From Lacihabitans sp. CS3-21 (GTDB taxonomy: Bacteria; Bacteroidota; Bacteroidia; Cytophagales; Spirosomataceae), in assembly GCF_024343675.1 (NCBI RefSeq), contig NZ_RJUD01000017.1, positions 18,961 through 82,960 of the forward strand: 64,000 nt of DNA, written 5' to 3'. Shown here piece by piece: positions 24,789 to 33,095 of this stretch (within the stretch, counting starts at the first letter, position 1; the number at the start of each line of letters is the position of its first letter). A model generated the notes under the pieces. The model saw only the letters and a program-made list of their open reading frames with translations. It was not told the origin of the DNA and searched no databases. The position numbers and the translations under genes are program-made.

Positions 24789-27005
24789 TCACCCCAAAAC
24801 CTCCACCGCACCTAAAACGTTTTCAGACAGATTTTTAAGCCATTTGAGCTGTTCTATGATTACTTTGGCTTCTTGCAGTTTGCTCCGCATTTCGGTGGAC
24901 ATGGTCAGTATGCCTGATTCTATTTCTAGGTTGCGTTTTAAGTTAAGTTCAGCATATTTTTTGTCCAGAACCTCAAATGCCTCGAAACACTTGTCTGGGT
25001 TTTTTGCCGCACTTTTTCCTTTCAGGATAGCTATCGCATTTTGCAGATTTACACATATATAATCCATGATAGTCTCAAAACTTTCTGACGTGTTGGTGGT
25101 TTTATGGCTTTGAATATAAGCTGAATAAGCCGCTATTCCCGAAAGAAAACTGTGATTTAACAAAACAGCTGCATAGATATTGCTTACCTGGTTTTTCTTC
25201 GATTTCGGTTCTTCTTGCAGCCTCTGAAAAGCCCCATTTAAGTTGCCGTTTTTGATAAAAGCATCCTTACGAATCAATCGGTAAGCCGTGTCAGCTTCTT
25301 GCTTGGTTCGGTAGAGATTATTAACTGCCTTTAGGTAGTTGAGGTTGGCTATCAAGGCTTTTTTTATGGCATCTTTGATATTTTCTTTTTCCCAAACTGG
25401 CCAAATAAAATACATGGCAAACAGTGAAATTAACACCCCAATAAAAGTATAAAGTCCTCTATTTAGGATGATTTCTATGGAATCGTTTTCGTTTAAAACA
25501 TATAAAAGCAATATGCTGATGGTTATTCCTGCTGATGCTATTTTGTAGTTTTTGTTTATATATGAAAAGCCAACCAATAAGGAAATAGCAGCCGTAGTGC
25601 CATAAACTATGGTGTTGTTGAATAAATATACCAAAGCAAGTGTGAAAATCATCCCCAAAATGGTACCTGCCATTCGGCTTTTCGCTCGACTTTTTGTGAG
25701 TCCATAGTTGGGTCTAAGAATCACCATAGTGGTCACAATTATCCAGTTGGCATAGTCGGGATTAAGAGCATGACCGATTAAAAAACTCAATAAAAACGCA
25801 GTTGTTAATCTGATAGAATGCCTAAAAATAACTGACTCGGTATTGAGATTTATCTTTATGGTATTCCAAGAATAGTTTTGGGTAGTAATAAACTGGCTGT
25901 TTCTACGAGGTACCAATTGAGACTCTTGCAGCAGGTTGTTGTAAATATTGTCTATTAGTTTTAGCTTTTCGAGTTCTCGCTGTTCATGATCAAGAAGATT
26001 TCGCATCATTAAGGCTCCCTCACGTGCCCTTGGGAGTTTTACGGCATCTACATAAACTTTAATGCTTTTTTCGGCCTCGCTCAAAGCTTCATCTAGACTT
26101 GAATCTAAACTGAAACTAGCGTTAGACCTAAGAGCTTCACTGAGTTTCATAAGGTGTTCTGAAACCAATTCCGAAGTTTTTTGATAGGGTAGGAGTAAGT
26201 TGGTAAACTTGCCAAGTTCTTCTTCAAATGCTTCAAAATCGGGATTCCAAGCAATCGCCATTTCGTACAAATCTATCATTTCGATGAATAGCAGATAGAG
26301 TTTTCGATTTTCAGAGGAAGATATGAGCGTGGATTTTTCGCTCATCAGCATACTTCTGAGCAGCTCATGATTTTCGTTGATGGCACTTTGGGTTTTTAAC
26401 AGCCTGTACTGTAAGTCTGGTGTATTGGTAGTGGCATTCCATTTGATGTCATCGCTCATTTTTAGGTAGTTAGCTGTCAACTCCATGCATTCCGCCAATA
26501 ACAACTGAATATGTCTTTTTTGAAAAATGAACTGACTCAAAGCTGAAACAAGGATACAAACTATTCCACCTAAACTTACTAATTTCAATATTTCTAATGC
26601 TGGTAGCGAGTATTTGTGTAGCATGAAGCCCATTACAACAGCAAAGAGACCAGCAAAGCCAATCATAGAGCCACGAAAACCGAAAACAGAAAGCATAGAG
26701 GAAGCAAAAATCAGTAAAGCTAAGGTCGGAATACGAATGTAATCGGGAAAATTGACGGAGAAAAAGAATCCCGTAAGTACAAATAAGCCCATAGAAAGGC
26801 TATAAAACATACCAATAATTCGGTTTCTGTTGGTCCCTTCAATATTGGAAAAATAGGCAAACATAACCCCCACCACGATTGCCATACCTGCTGGATAATT
26901 ATCAGTAGAAAAACCCCAATAAATAGGTAATACCAACAATATACTTACGATGCTAGCTCTAAAAAAATCGAACGAATTGATATGTTTGTTAAGCTTTTTT
27001 GACAA
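24789..27005 (-). CDS. FUSC/YccS-family integral membrane protein
   Basis: A 738-residue protein with two clusters of hydrophobic helices, about residues 13-165 and 400-540. They flank a large helical cytoplasmic domain (about 170-380), with a second soluble domain at the C-terminus. The second cluster has the fusaric-acid-resistance signature region (HALNPDYANWIIVTTMVILRPNYG, then SRAKSRMAGTILG near 430-445). This is the YccS/YhfK architecture seen across Bacteroidota. Transport of aromatic acids or efflux is inferred from distant relatives; no partner periplasmic adaptor is encoded beside it. Confidence 0.88.
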   Translation of the reverse strand: MSKKLNKHINSFDFFRASIVSILLVLPIYWGFSTDNYPAGMAIVVGVMFAYFSNIEGTNRNRIIGMFYSLSMGLFVLTGFFFSVNFPDYIRIPTLALLIFASSMLSVFGFRGSMIGFAGLFAVVMGFMLHKYSLPALEILKLVSLGGIVCILVSALSQFIFQKRHIQLLLAECMELTANYLKMSDDIKWNATTNTPDLQYRLLKTQSAINENHELLRSMLMSEKSTLISSSENRKLYLLFIEMIDLYEMAIAWNPDFEAFEEELGKFTNLLLPYQKTSELVSEHLMKLSEALRSNASFSLDSSLDEALSEAEKSIKVYVDAVKLPRAREGALMMRNLLDHEQRELEKLKLIDNIYNNLLQESQLVPRRNSQFITTQNYSWNTIKINLNTESVIFRHSIRLTTAFLLSFLIGHALNPDYANWIIVTTMVILRPNYGLTKSRAKSRMAGTILGMIFTLALVYLFNNTIVYGTTAAISLLVGFSYINKNYKIASAGITISILLLYVLNENDSIEIILNRGLYTFIGVLISLFAMYFIWPVWEKENIKDAIKKALIANLNYLKAVNNLYRTKQEADTAYRLIRKDAFIKNGNLNGAFQRLQEEPKSKKNQVSNIYAAVLLNHSFLSGIAAYSAYIQSHKTTNTSESFETIMDYICVNLQNAIAILKGKSAAKNPDKCFEAFEVLDKKYAELNLKRNLEIESGILTMSTEMRSKLQEAKVIIEQLKWLKNLSENVLGAVEVLG

Positions 27006-27153
27006 TTCTCTGTATTGTTTTTCTCAAAAATAAAACATAAAGAAACATTTTATTACTTTTTTGGGAAAAGGCTTGGTAAACTTTCAATTTGGTGAGAAAT
27101 ATTATATAAATACATGAAAAAATGTTTCTATTTTGTGCATTAATATTTAAAGC

Positions 27154-27606
27154 ATGATAAACCGATCGAACAAAGATTATTGGCTGGTTGGCATACAATT
27201 CTTGTTGTTTTTGATTTTCTTGATCCCTTCTAAATTTCATTTCTTTGTTGCCGATTATTTGCGATTTCCTAGTTTATTATTATCGATTATCGGTTTTTTG
27301 ATTGTTTTAGTTGCCTTGTTCAACCTCGACAAAAGCTTGACGGCATTTCCAACACCCAAAAACAATTCTGAATTGATTACTTCAGGTCTTTACAAGTATG
27401 TACGACATCCTATTTACACTGGCATTTTGCTAACTGTTTTTGGTTACAGCATTTACTCTGCATCCATTCCCAGGCTGATTATTTCTTTATTGCTCTTGAT
27501 TTTGTTTTATTTCAAAACCCAGTATGAAGCGTATAAACTCTCTCAAAAATATCCCGATTACTCCGCTTACAAAGCCAGAACTGGTAGATTTATTCCAAAC
27601 CTCTAA
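27154..27606 (+). CDS. Isoprenylcysteine methyltransferase-like membrane protein
   Basis: A 150-residue protein with four hydrophobic helices. It has the ICMT/PEMT-family SAM-binding segment ELITSGLYKYVRHPIYTGILL (about 83-103) and a charged C-terminal helix (KTQYEAYKLSQKYPDYSAYKAR). Members methylate small membrane-located substrates using S-adenosylmethionine, but the bacterial substrates are mostly unknown. Its last 4 bp overlap the end of the convergent MDR oxidoreductase gene. Confidence 0.85.
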   Translation: MINRSNKDYWLVGIQFLLFLIFLIPSKFHFFVADYLRFPSLLLSIIGFLIVLVALFNLDKSLTAFPTPKNNSELITSGLYKYVRHPIYTGILLTVFGYSIYSASIPRLIISLLLLILFYFKTQYEAYKLSQKYPDYSAYKARTGRFIPNL

Positions 27607-28577
27607 GGATCCATTTTCACAACTATTTTACCCAAATGTTTGCCTTCGCCAAAATATTGAATTAGTCGTGGGATTTCCTCAAATCTATATGGGCCATCTA
27701 TTTGGATTTTAATCTTCTTTTCTTCAATTAAACCCATAACCTCAGTCAGGCCATGGTTAGGTTTTAGTGCCAACACTTCCATTTTTTTACTGGAAAAAAG
27801 TGAGATTATTTTTCCCAAAAAATAAACCCCCAAAAGTCCTTGTATTTTTCCACCAATGGTAATGTATTTCCCACCAGAACTTAAAGATTTAAGATATGAA
27901 TAGGCAGGTTTGTTCGTTCTACAATCCAATATGATATCATATTTTTCGCCGTTTCGGGTAAAGTTTTCTTTCTTGTAGTCTATTAATCTATCATAGCCGA
28001 GATGGTTTAAAACCTCAATTTTCTCAGCCGAATCTACGCCAGAGGTTTGACAATTAAACCTTTTTGCCAACTGAAAAGCGAAATAACCTACTCCACCTCC
28101 TGCACCGTTGATGAGGATTTTTTGTCTATAATTTAGACCACCTATTTGTGAAAAAGCTTGCAAAGCCAAACCAGCAGCGTGGGGAATTGAGGCTGCTTCT
28201 TCCATGCTCATATTGTCAGGTTTTTTAAGAAGAGCTTTTTCGTTTATACAACAGAATTCAGCAAAACTACCTAAACCATAATCTGAAATATCTCCAAAAA
28301 CCGCTTCTCCTTCCTTAAATAGTTTTACTTGGGAGCCTATTTTAACAATAATACCAGCTAACTCAATGCCTGGGGTAGATTTTTTTGGTTTCCAAAAACC
28401 AAACATCAATCTATACAAATATGGTTGACCGTTCACCAAGCTCCAGTCATAATCGTTGATTGTAGTTGCATACACTTTAACCAAAACTTCGTTCGGTTTG
28501 GGTTCAGGTGTGTTTAGCTCTACTACCTCAAGGACTTTTTCTGGATTTCCATATTTTTGATACGAAAGGGCTCGCAT
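27603..28577 (-). CDS. Zinc-free MDR oxidoreductase (quinone reductase-like)
   Basis: A 324-residue medium-chain dehydrogenase. The GroES-like part has ATTINDYDWSLVNGQPYL in place of the catalytic Cys/His ligands, so it is a zinc-independent MDR of the quinone oxidoreductase/RTN4IP1 group. The NADP-binding motif is GAGGGVGYFAFQLA near 151-164. It would reduce quinones, enones or similar electrophiles in the cytoplasm using NADPH. The next gene upstream on the same strand is a VOC protein, 69 bp away. Confidence 0.9.
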   Translation of the reverse strand: MRALSYQKYGNPEKVLEVVELNTPEPKPNEVLVKVYATTINDYDWSLVNGQPYLYRLMFGFWKPKKSTPGIELAGIIVKIGSQVKLFKEGEAVFGDISDYGLGSFAEFCCINEKALLKKPDNMSMEEAASIPHAAGLALQAFSQIGGLNYRQKILINGAGGGVGYFAFQLAKRFNCQTSGVDSAEKIEVLNHLGYDRLIDYKKENFTRNGEKYDIILDCRTNKPAYSYLKSLSSGGKYITIGGKIQGLLGVYFLGKIISLFSSKKMEVLALKPNHGLTEVMGLIEEKKIKIQIDGPYRFEEIPRLIQYFGEGKHLGKIVVKMDP

Positions 28578-28646
28578 ATTTTCAAATTTATATATCTCAA
28601 AGCTATATATTTATTTATTTTATATGATAGGATTTTTGATAGATGA

Positions 28647-29036
28647 TCAGTTAGGTGTTTCAGTGGTTTCTAGCAACGCTAAACATGCTCCTGCAGGGTC
28701 TTGTATAACTGCAAACATGTCGGTGCCCATTTTTCTTGGTCCATCCAAAGTTTTTCCACCAAGTTTTTGACAATTTTCTAAACTTTCTCTTAGGTTTTTA
28801 ACAATCACATAATTGAGCCATTGAGCGGGGATGTTGGCATTCGATCCTTTTTTGTGGCAAATACCTGCAATACATTCATCACCTGGCTCTAGGGCATTGT
28901 GAACGTTGTAGTCTACATAATCAGCCACAGGTTGTTCACTAAAAGTCCAGCCAATTACTGAGCCATAAAAATCTTTAATTTCTTCGGCATTTTCTACCGT
29001 TAAATCTGTCCAAAGTATTTTTCCTTTTGCTTGCAT
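28647..29036 (-). CDS. VOC-family (glyoxalase-like) protein
   Basis: A 129-residue vicinal-oxygen-chelate protein with two beta-alpha-beta-beta-beta units. The start GKILWTDLTVENAEEIKDFYGSVIGW and the end FAVIQDPAGACLALLE are typical of the 27 kDa antigen/CFP-30B-like group of VOC proteins. The function is unassigned in most members. It is divergent from the ArsR-type regulator across 180 bp and could be part of its regulon, but its position alone does not show this. Confidence 0.87.
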   Translation of the reverse strand: MQAKGKILWTDLTVENAEEIKDFYGSVIGWTFSEQPVADYVDYNVHNALEPGDECIAGICHKKGSNANIPAQWLNYVIVKNLRESLENCQKLGGKTLDGPRKMGTDMFAVIQDPAGACLALLETTETPN

Positions 29037-29158
29037 TAGGTTGATTTTTTTGAATTTATTTTGGAATTTGAATTTATAAGTTAAACTTGATAAAGCTATT
29101 TTTTTTTGATAAAATTTAGATTAATTTATTAGAAAGTACCTAAATTAAGATATTTTTT

Positions 29159-29184
29159 TATATGAAAATATTGTCATATATTTG
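29159..29184 (+). promoter_or_regulatory. Palindromic operator overlapping the -7 box of the ArsR-type gene
   Basis: A 22-bp imperfect palindrome (29159-29180) with arms TATATGA and TCATATA. Its right arm runs into TATATTTG (29177-29184), an exact match to the Bacteroidota -7 consensus TAnnTTTG. A repressor bound here would block the promoter. The same palindrome with the same offset recurs at 29531. Confidence 0.68.
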
Positions 29185-29216
29185 AATTAATTATTATGAA
29201 CAACTGTTAAGTGAAT

Positions 29217-29516
29217 ATGGTAGAAATAATAGATTTAGAAAAATTCGAAAAAGCTGCTTTTATTCTTAAAACAGTGGCTCATCCTATGCGTTTGGCTATT
29301 GTAGAGTTGCTGACTCAGAATGAAACCCTTTCGGTAAACGAAATTTGTGAGAAAATAAATGGTGAACAATCATTGGTGTCTCACCATTTAATCAACATGA
29401 AGCTTAAAGGGATATTACAATCTAGCAGAGAAGGGCAGTTTATTCATTATTCTTTGAAACTTAAAGAAATTAACATTCTGCTAGATTGCGTTCAGAATTG
29501 CACTTGCCATTTCTAG
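29217..29516 (+). CDS. ArsR/SmtB-family repressor, candidate persulfide sensor
   Basis: A 99-residue winged-helix repressor (LKTVAHPMRLAIVELL, then NGEQSLVSHHLINMKLKGIL as recognition helix). It has Cys44 in the helix before the recognition helix (VNEICEKI) and Cys91 in the last helix, plus Cys95 and Cys97 at the C-terminus. A pair in these positions is the arrangement known for the sulfide/persulfide sensors BigR and SqrR, whereas the metal-site motif of ArsR proper (CVC in the recognition region) is absent. The ATG at 29217 is preferred over the GTG 6 nt upstream. It precedes a sulfane-sulfur detoxification cluster. Confidence 0.9.
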   Translation: MVEIIDLEKFEKAAFILKTVAHPMRLAIVELLTQNETLSVNEICEKINGEQSLVSHHLINMKLKGILQSSREGQFIHYSLKLKEINILLDCVQNCTCHF

Positions 29517-29530
29517 TTTTTTTTACTTGC

Positions 29531-29556
29531 TATATGATAAAAACAACATATATTCA
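29531..29556 (+). promoter_or_regulatory. Second copy of the palindromic operator, upstream of tauE-like gene
   Basis: A 22-bp imperfect palindrome (29531-29552) with arms TATATG and CATATA. It shares length and outer bases with the copy at 29159. A -7-like TATATTCA begins 18 nt after the start of the palindrome, the same offset as in copy 1. Confidence 0.62.
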
Positions 29557-29605
29557 TAAGTCTATAGTTTTAGTAGATTAAATATTCGAAATTTTGATTG
29601 GTTCA

Positions 29606-30406
29606 ATGGAGATAATAGGGTTTTTTGGGGCACTTTTAATGGGGATTTCTCTCGGCTTAATTGGCGGTGGAGGGTCTATTCTTACAGTGCCTATTTTGGT
29701 ATATTTATTTCATATTGACCCTGTTTTGGCTACTGCTTACTCTCTTTTTATCGTTGGTTTTACTAGTTTATTAGGTTCTACAAGCCACATAAACCAAGGA
29801 AATATTCATTGGCGAACTGCTTTGGTTTTTGGCATACCTTCCATCATTAGTGTTTACATTACCAGACAGTTTTTAGTGCCCATTATTCCCCATGATATTT
29901 TCAGTCTGGGTGATTATTTGGTTACCAAGCCCGTTCTCATGTTATTGGTTTTTGCAGTTTTGATGGTAATTGCCTCCTATTCCATGATTAAACCTGGTAG
30001 AAATCAAGTAGATGGAGTCTTAAAAGAGGTAGATTATAGATATTTGTTGATTTTGCTGGAAGGATTGGGAGTAGGTATGATTACGGGTTTTGTAGGAGCA
30101 GGAGGAGGTTTTTTGATTATACCCGCGTTGGTACTATTAGCCAAGCTACCCATGAAAAAAGCTGTAGGTACTTCTTTGGTCATTATCGGTCTAAAATCCC
30201 TCATTGGCTTCATGGGCGATGTCAATGGGAGCTCTGTTATTGATTGGAAGTTTTTAATGATTTTTACCTCCATAGCGGCAGTTGGGATTTTCTTGGGAAG
30301 TCATCTGTCTAAAAAAGTAAAAGACGAAAAACTTAAGCCCATTTTTGGATACTTTGTATTGATAATGGGTATTTATATCCTCATAAAAGAACTGATTTTT
30401 AAATAA
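29606..30406 (+). CDS. TauE/SafE-family sulfite/sulfur anion exporter
   Basis: A 266-residue membrane protein of about eight helices. The internal duplication of the family is visible in the two glycine-rich repeats GLIGGGGSILTVPIL (about 13-27) and GFVGAGGGFLIIPALV (about 158-173). Family members export sulfite, sulfoacetate or related anions. Because the next gene would produce sulfite from persulfide, sulfite export is the natural role. An in-frame TTG at 29594 adds four residues, and I chose the ATG. The operator-promoter at 29531-29556 lies directly upstream. Confidence 0.92.
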   Translation: MEIIGFFGALLMGISLGLIGGGGSILTVPILVYLFHIDPVLATAYSLFIVGFTSLLGSTSHINQGNIHWRTALVFGIPSIISVYITRQFLVPIIPHDIFSLGDYLVTKPVLMLLVFAVLMVIASYSMIKPGRNQVDGVLKEVDYRYLLILLEGLGVGMITGFVGAGGGFLIIPALVLLAKLPMKKAVGTSLVIIGLKSLIGFMGDVNGSSVIDWKFLMIFTSIAAVGIFLGSHLSKKVKDEKLKPIFGYFVLIMGIYILIKELIFK

Positions 30407-30445
30407 TTATTTTTGGATTGGAATTGATTTTAATAATATAAAATT

Positions 30446-31864
30446 ATGTTGATAGAGCAAATTTATACGGGATGTTTGGCTCAGGGAGCTTATTACATTG
30501 AATCTGACGGAGAATGTGCGATTATTGATCCGCTCCGCGAGGTAAATCAATACATAGAAAAAGCAGCTGAAAATGGTGCTAAAATCAAGTATATTCTTGA
30601 GACACATTTTCATGCTGACTTTGTAAGTGGTCACTTAGAACTTTCTAAAAAAACCGGAGCAAGCATCGTTTTTGGACCTACAGCCAAGCCAGATTTTGAA
30701 GCTTTAATTGCTACTGATGGGCAAATTTTGGAAGTTGGAAAGCTCAAAATAAAAGTTCTTCATACACCTGGTCATACCATGGAATCTTCTACTTATTTGC
30801 TTTTAGATGAGAATGGTAAAGAATATTGTATATTTTCAGGGGATACCTTGTTTATTGGAGACGTTGGTCGTCCAGACTTGGCCCAAAAATCCGATTTGAC
30901 CATTCATGATTTGGCCGGTTTCCTTTTTGATTCATTGAGGAACAAAATCATGACTTTACCAGATACACTTTTGGTTTATCCTGCACATGGTGCGGGTTCG
31001 GCTTGCGGTAAAAACATGAGCAAAGAAACCTATGACACATTAGGCAACCAAAAGATGTATAATTATGCCCTTAGAGCCAACATGACGCGTGAGGAGTTTA
31101 TAAAAGAAGTTACGGATGGCTTAGAATTGGTACCTCCACCGTATTATTTTCCAAAAAACGTAATGATGAATAAAACGGGAGCCCAAAACGTAGACGTCGT
31201 GAAATCGCAAGTTCAGGCTCTTTCGCCAGCTGCATTCGAGGCCGCTGCAAATGAAACAGGTGCTATCATGATCGATACAAGGCCACAACATATCTTTAAA
31301 GAAGCATTTATTCCAAACGCTATTTTTATTGGCATTAAAGGTGACTTTGCACCTTGGGTGGGTACCCTTTTGACAGATATTGAACAACCCATCTTGATTA
31401 TTGCTGACGAAGAAAATCGTGAAGAGGTGATTACGAGGTTGTCGAGGGTAGGTTATGACAATATCATTGGATATTTAGATGGTGGCATGGAGGCTTGGAT
31501 AAAAGCGGGTAAAGAAACTGATAACATTGAATCCATCACTGCCATGGATTTTGCTGAAAAATTTAAGGAAACGGAAGGTAAAATACTTGTAAAAGACGTT
31601 AGAAAACCAACCGAATATTCTGCTGAACACGTAGATGAAGCCATGAATATTCCTTTGGCAAATCTAAGTAAAAACATGGCGGAATTCTCAAAAACGGAGA
31701 CGAACTACCTACATTGTGCTGGTGGCTATAGGTCTATGATAGCTGCTTCCATTTTGAAATCTCGTGGATTTGATAATTTGATTGATATCACTGGCGGTTT
31801 TGCAGCAATATCTGCTACGGATATTCCAAAAAGTGATTTTGTGTGCCAATCAAAAATGAAATAA
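30446..31864 (+). CDS. Persulfide dioxygenase-rhodanese fusion (CstB-like)
   Basis: A 472-residue fusion. Residues 1-240 form a metallo-beta-lactamase domain of the ETHE1 persulfide dioxygenase type (His54, His56 and Asp58 in THFHADFVSGH, HTPGHT near 107). A first rhodanese-like domain (about 265-360) lacks the active-site cysteine: it reads ILIIADEENREE where a Cys would be expected. The last domain is an apparently active rhodanese with Cys424 in LHCAGGYRSM. This is the domain order of staphylococcal CstB, which oxidises persulfides with O2 to sulfite and thiosulfate. It is cytoplasmic and probably cotranscribed with the exporter. Confidence 0.92.
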   Translation: MLIEQIYTGCLAQGAYYIESDGECAIIDPLREVNQYIEKAAENGAKIKYILETHFHADFVSGHLELSKKTGASIVFGPTAKPDFEALIATDGQILEVGKLKIKVLHTPGHTMESSTYLLLDENGKEYCIFSGDTLFIGDVGRPDLAQKSDLTIHDLAGFLFDSLRNKIMTLPDTLLVYPAHGAGSACGKNMSKETYDTLGNQKMYNYALRANMTREEFIKEVTDGLELVPPPYYFPKNVMMNKTGAQNVDVVKSQVQALSPAAFEAAANETGAIMIDTRPQHIFKEAFIPNAIFIGIKGDFAPWVGTLLTDIEQPILIIADEENREEVITRLSRVGYDNIIGYLDGGMEAWIKAGKETDNIESITAMDFAEKFKETEGKILVKDVRKPTEYSAEHVDEAMNIPLANLSKNMAEFSKTETNYLHCAGGYRSMIAASILKSRGFDNLIDITGGFAAISATDIPKSDFVCQSKMK

Positions 31865-31898
31865 GCATATATTTAAGGGTTAAATAGTAAGTCGATAA

Positions 31899-31932
31899 TT
31901 GGGGTGCAGGTTTTGTACCCCAAATTATTTTT
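31899..31932 (+). terminator. Probable terminator after the CstB-like gene
   Basis: TTGGGGT (31899-31905) pairs with ACCCCAA (31917-31923), followed by ATTATTTTTC. The T tract is imperfect, so some read-through into the downstream transporter genes is possible. Confidence 0.6.
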
Positions 31933-32041
31933 CTAAATTTAATGCTGTATTTTTTCATTTGAATCCCATCAAAGTGTTTGTTTTGAATTTTAAACAGCTA
32001 TGAAGTGTTATTTTTATTAATTAAACCAAAAAAATAAAAAC

Positions 32042-32614
32042 ATGTTAGAATTTATAAAACAGCCGTGGCACTGGTCAGTTGCAGGTGTTTTCATCGGTCT
32101 TACAGTCCCCGTTCTCTTAATTATTGGTAACAAAAACTTTGGAATTTCCTCTTCACTTAGGCACATCTGTGCGGCTTGCATTCCGGCCAATATTCCATTT
32201 TTTAAGTATAATTGGAGAAATGAAATCTGGAATCTATTCTTTGTTTTTGGTGTATTGTTTGGCGGATTTTTAGGAACATTTGGATTGGCAAATGAAGCAG
32301 ATATCCAAGTAGCTCAAAGTACAATTGACGACTTAAGGGTCTTTGGCGTAAGTGATTTTAAAAACCTGATGCCTACGGATATTTTTAATTTTGACAATTT
32401 ATTTACACTTAAGGGCTTGTTTTTCTTTATTATAGGTGGTTTTTTGGTTGGTTTTGGAACGCGTTACGCAGGAGGCTGCACCTCAGGACATTCCATAATG
32501 GGTCTAGCTAGTTTGCAATGGCCCTCTTTGGTGGCAACCATATTTTTTATGTTGGGAGGATTTGCCATGACACACCTCGGCCTACCTATTATTTTTAACT
32601 TAATCAACAAATAA
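32042..32614 (+). CDS. YeeE/YedE-family transporter, first half (thiosulfate uptake)
   Basis: A 190-residue membrane protein with about five helices. It carries the conserved cysteine segments HICAACIP near residue 40 and GTRYAGGCTSGHS near 140-152. In the characterised thiosulfate transporter TsuA (YeeE), conserved cysteines of this kind pass thiosulfate through the membrane. Here the transporter is split into two polypeptides, as is common in this family. The second half starts 3 bp later, so the two are translated together and probably form a heterodimer. Confidence 0.9.
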   Translation: MLEFIKQPWHWSVAGVFIGLTVPVLLIIGNKNFGISSSLRHICAACIPANIPFFKYNWRNEIWNLFFVFGVLFGGFLGTFGLANEADIQVAQSTIDDLRVFGVSDFKNLMPTDIFNFDNLFTLKGLFFFIIGGFLVGFGTRYAGGCTSGHSIMGLASLQWPSLVATIFFMLGGFAMTHLGLPIIFNLINK

Positions 32615-32617
32615 GCG

Positions 32618-33091
32618 ATGAAAGAGGATATAAACCCAGGGTGTGATGCACCCAACGAACTCATTCAAAAAGAGAGTTTTTTGTATAATATCAAATACCT
32701 GATAGTGGGTACACTTTTCGGTATTGTGTTTGTAAAAGCCGAAATTATATCTTGGTTTAGAATCCAAGAAATGTTTAGAATTCAGAGTTTTCATATGTAT
32801 GGGGTCATTGGAACCGCCGTAGTGGTGGGTATGATATCCTTGTTTGTTATCAAAAAACTGAATATTAAAACCTTGAATGGCGAAGAAATAGTGATTGCAA
32901 AAAAGCCGTTTTCCAAAGGATTAATATACGGAGGATTTATGTTTGGCTTGGGTTGGGCCATTACAGGAGCTTGTCCTGGGCCGCTATTTGCTCAAATTGG
33001 CTCTGGATATTTGGTGGTGATTGTTACTTTTCTAAGTGCCATTTTTGGTACATGGACATACGGTTTGATACAAAAACACCTTCCTCATTGA
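32618..33091 (+). CDS. YeeE/YedE-family transporter, second half (DUF6691)
   Basis: A 157-residue membrane protein with about four helices and the signature GWAITGACPGPLFAQIGSG near 115-133, containing the conserved Cys of this half. The N-terminal cytoplasmic leader is polar (MKEDINPGCDAPNELIQ). It lies 3 bp after its partner and 4 bp before the cytochrome gene, so all three form a tight unit. Together the two halves should move thiosulfate or another small sulfur species across the inner membrane. Confidence 0.9.
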   Translation: MKEDINPGCDAPNELIQKESFLYNIKYLIVGTLFGIVFVKAEIISWFRIQEMFRIQSFHMYGVIGTAVVVGMISLFVIKKLNIKTLNGEEIVIAKKPFSKGLIYGGFMFGLGWAITGACPGPLFAQIGSGYLVVIVTFLSAIFGTWTYGLIQKHLPH

Positions 33092-33095
33092 AATT

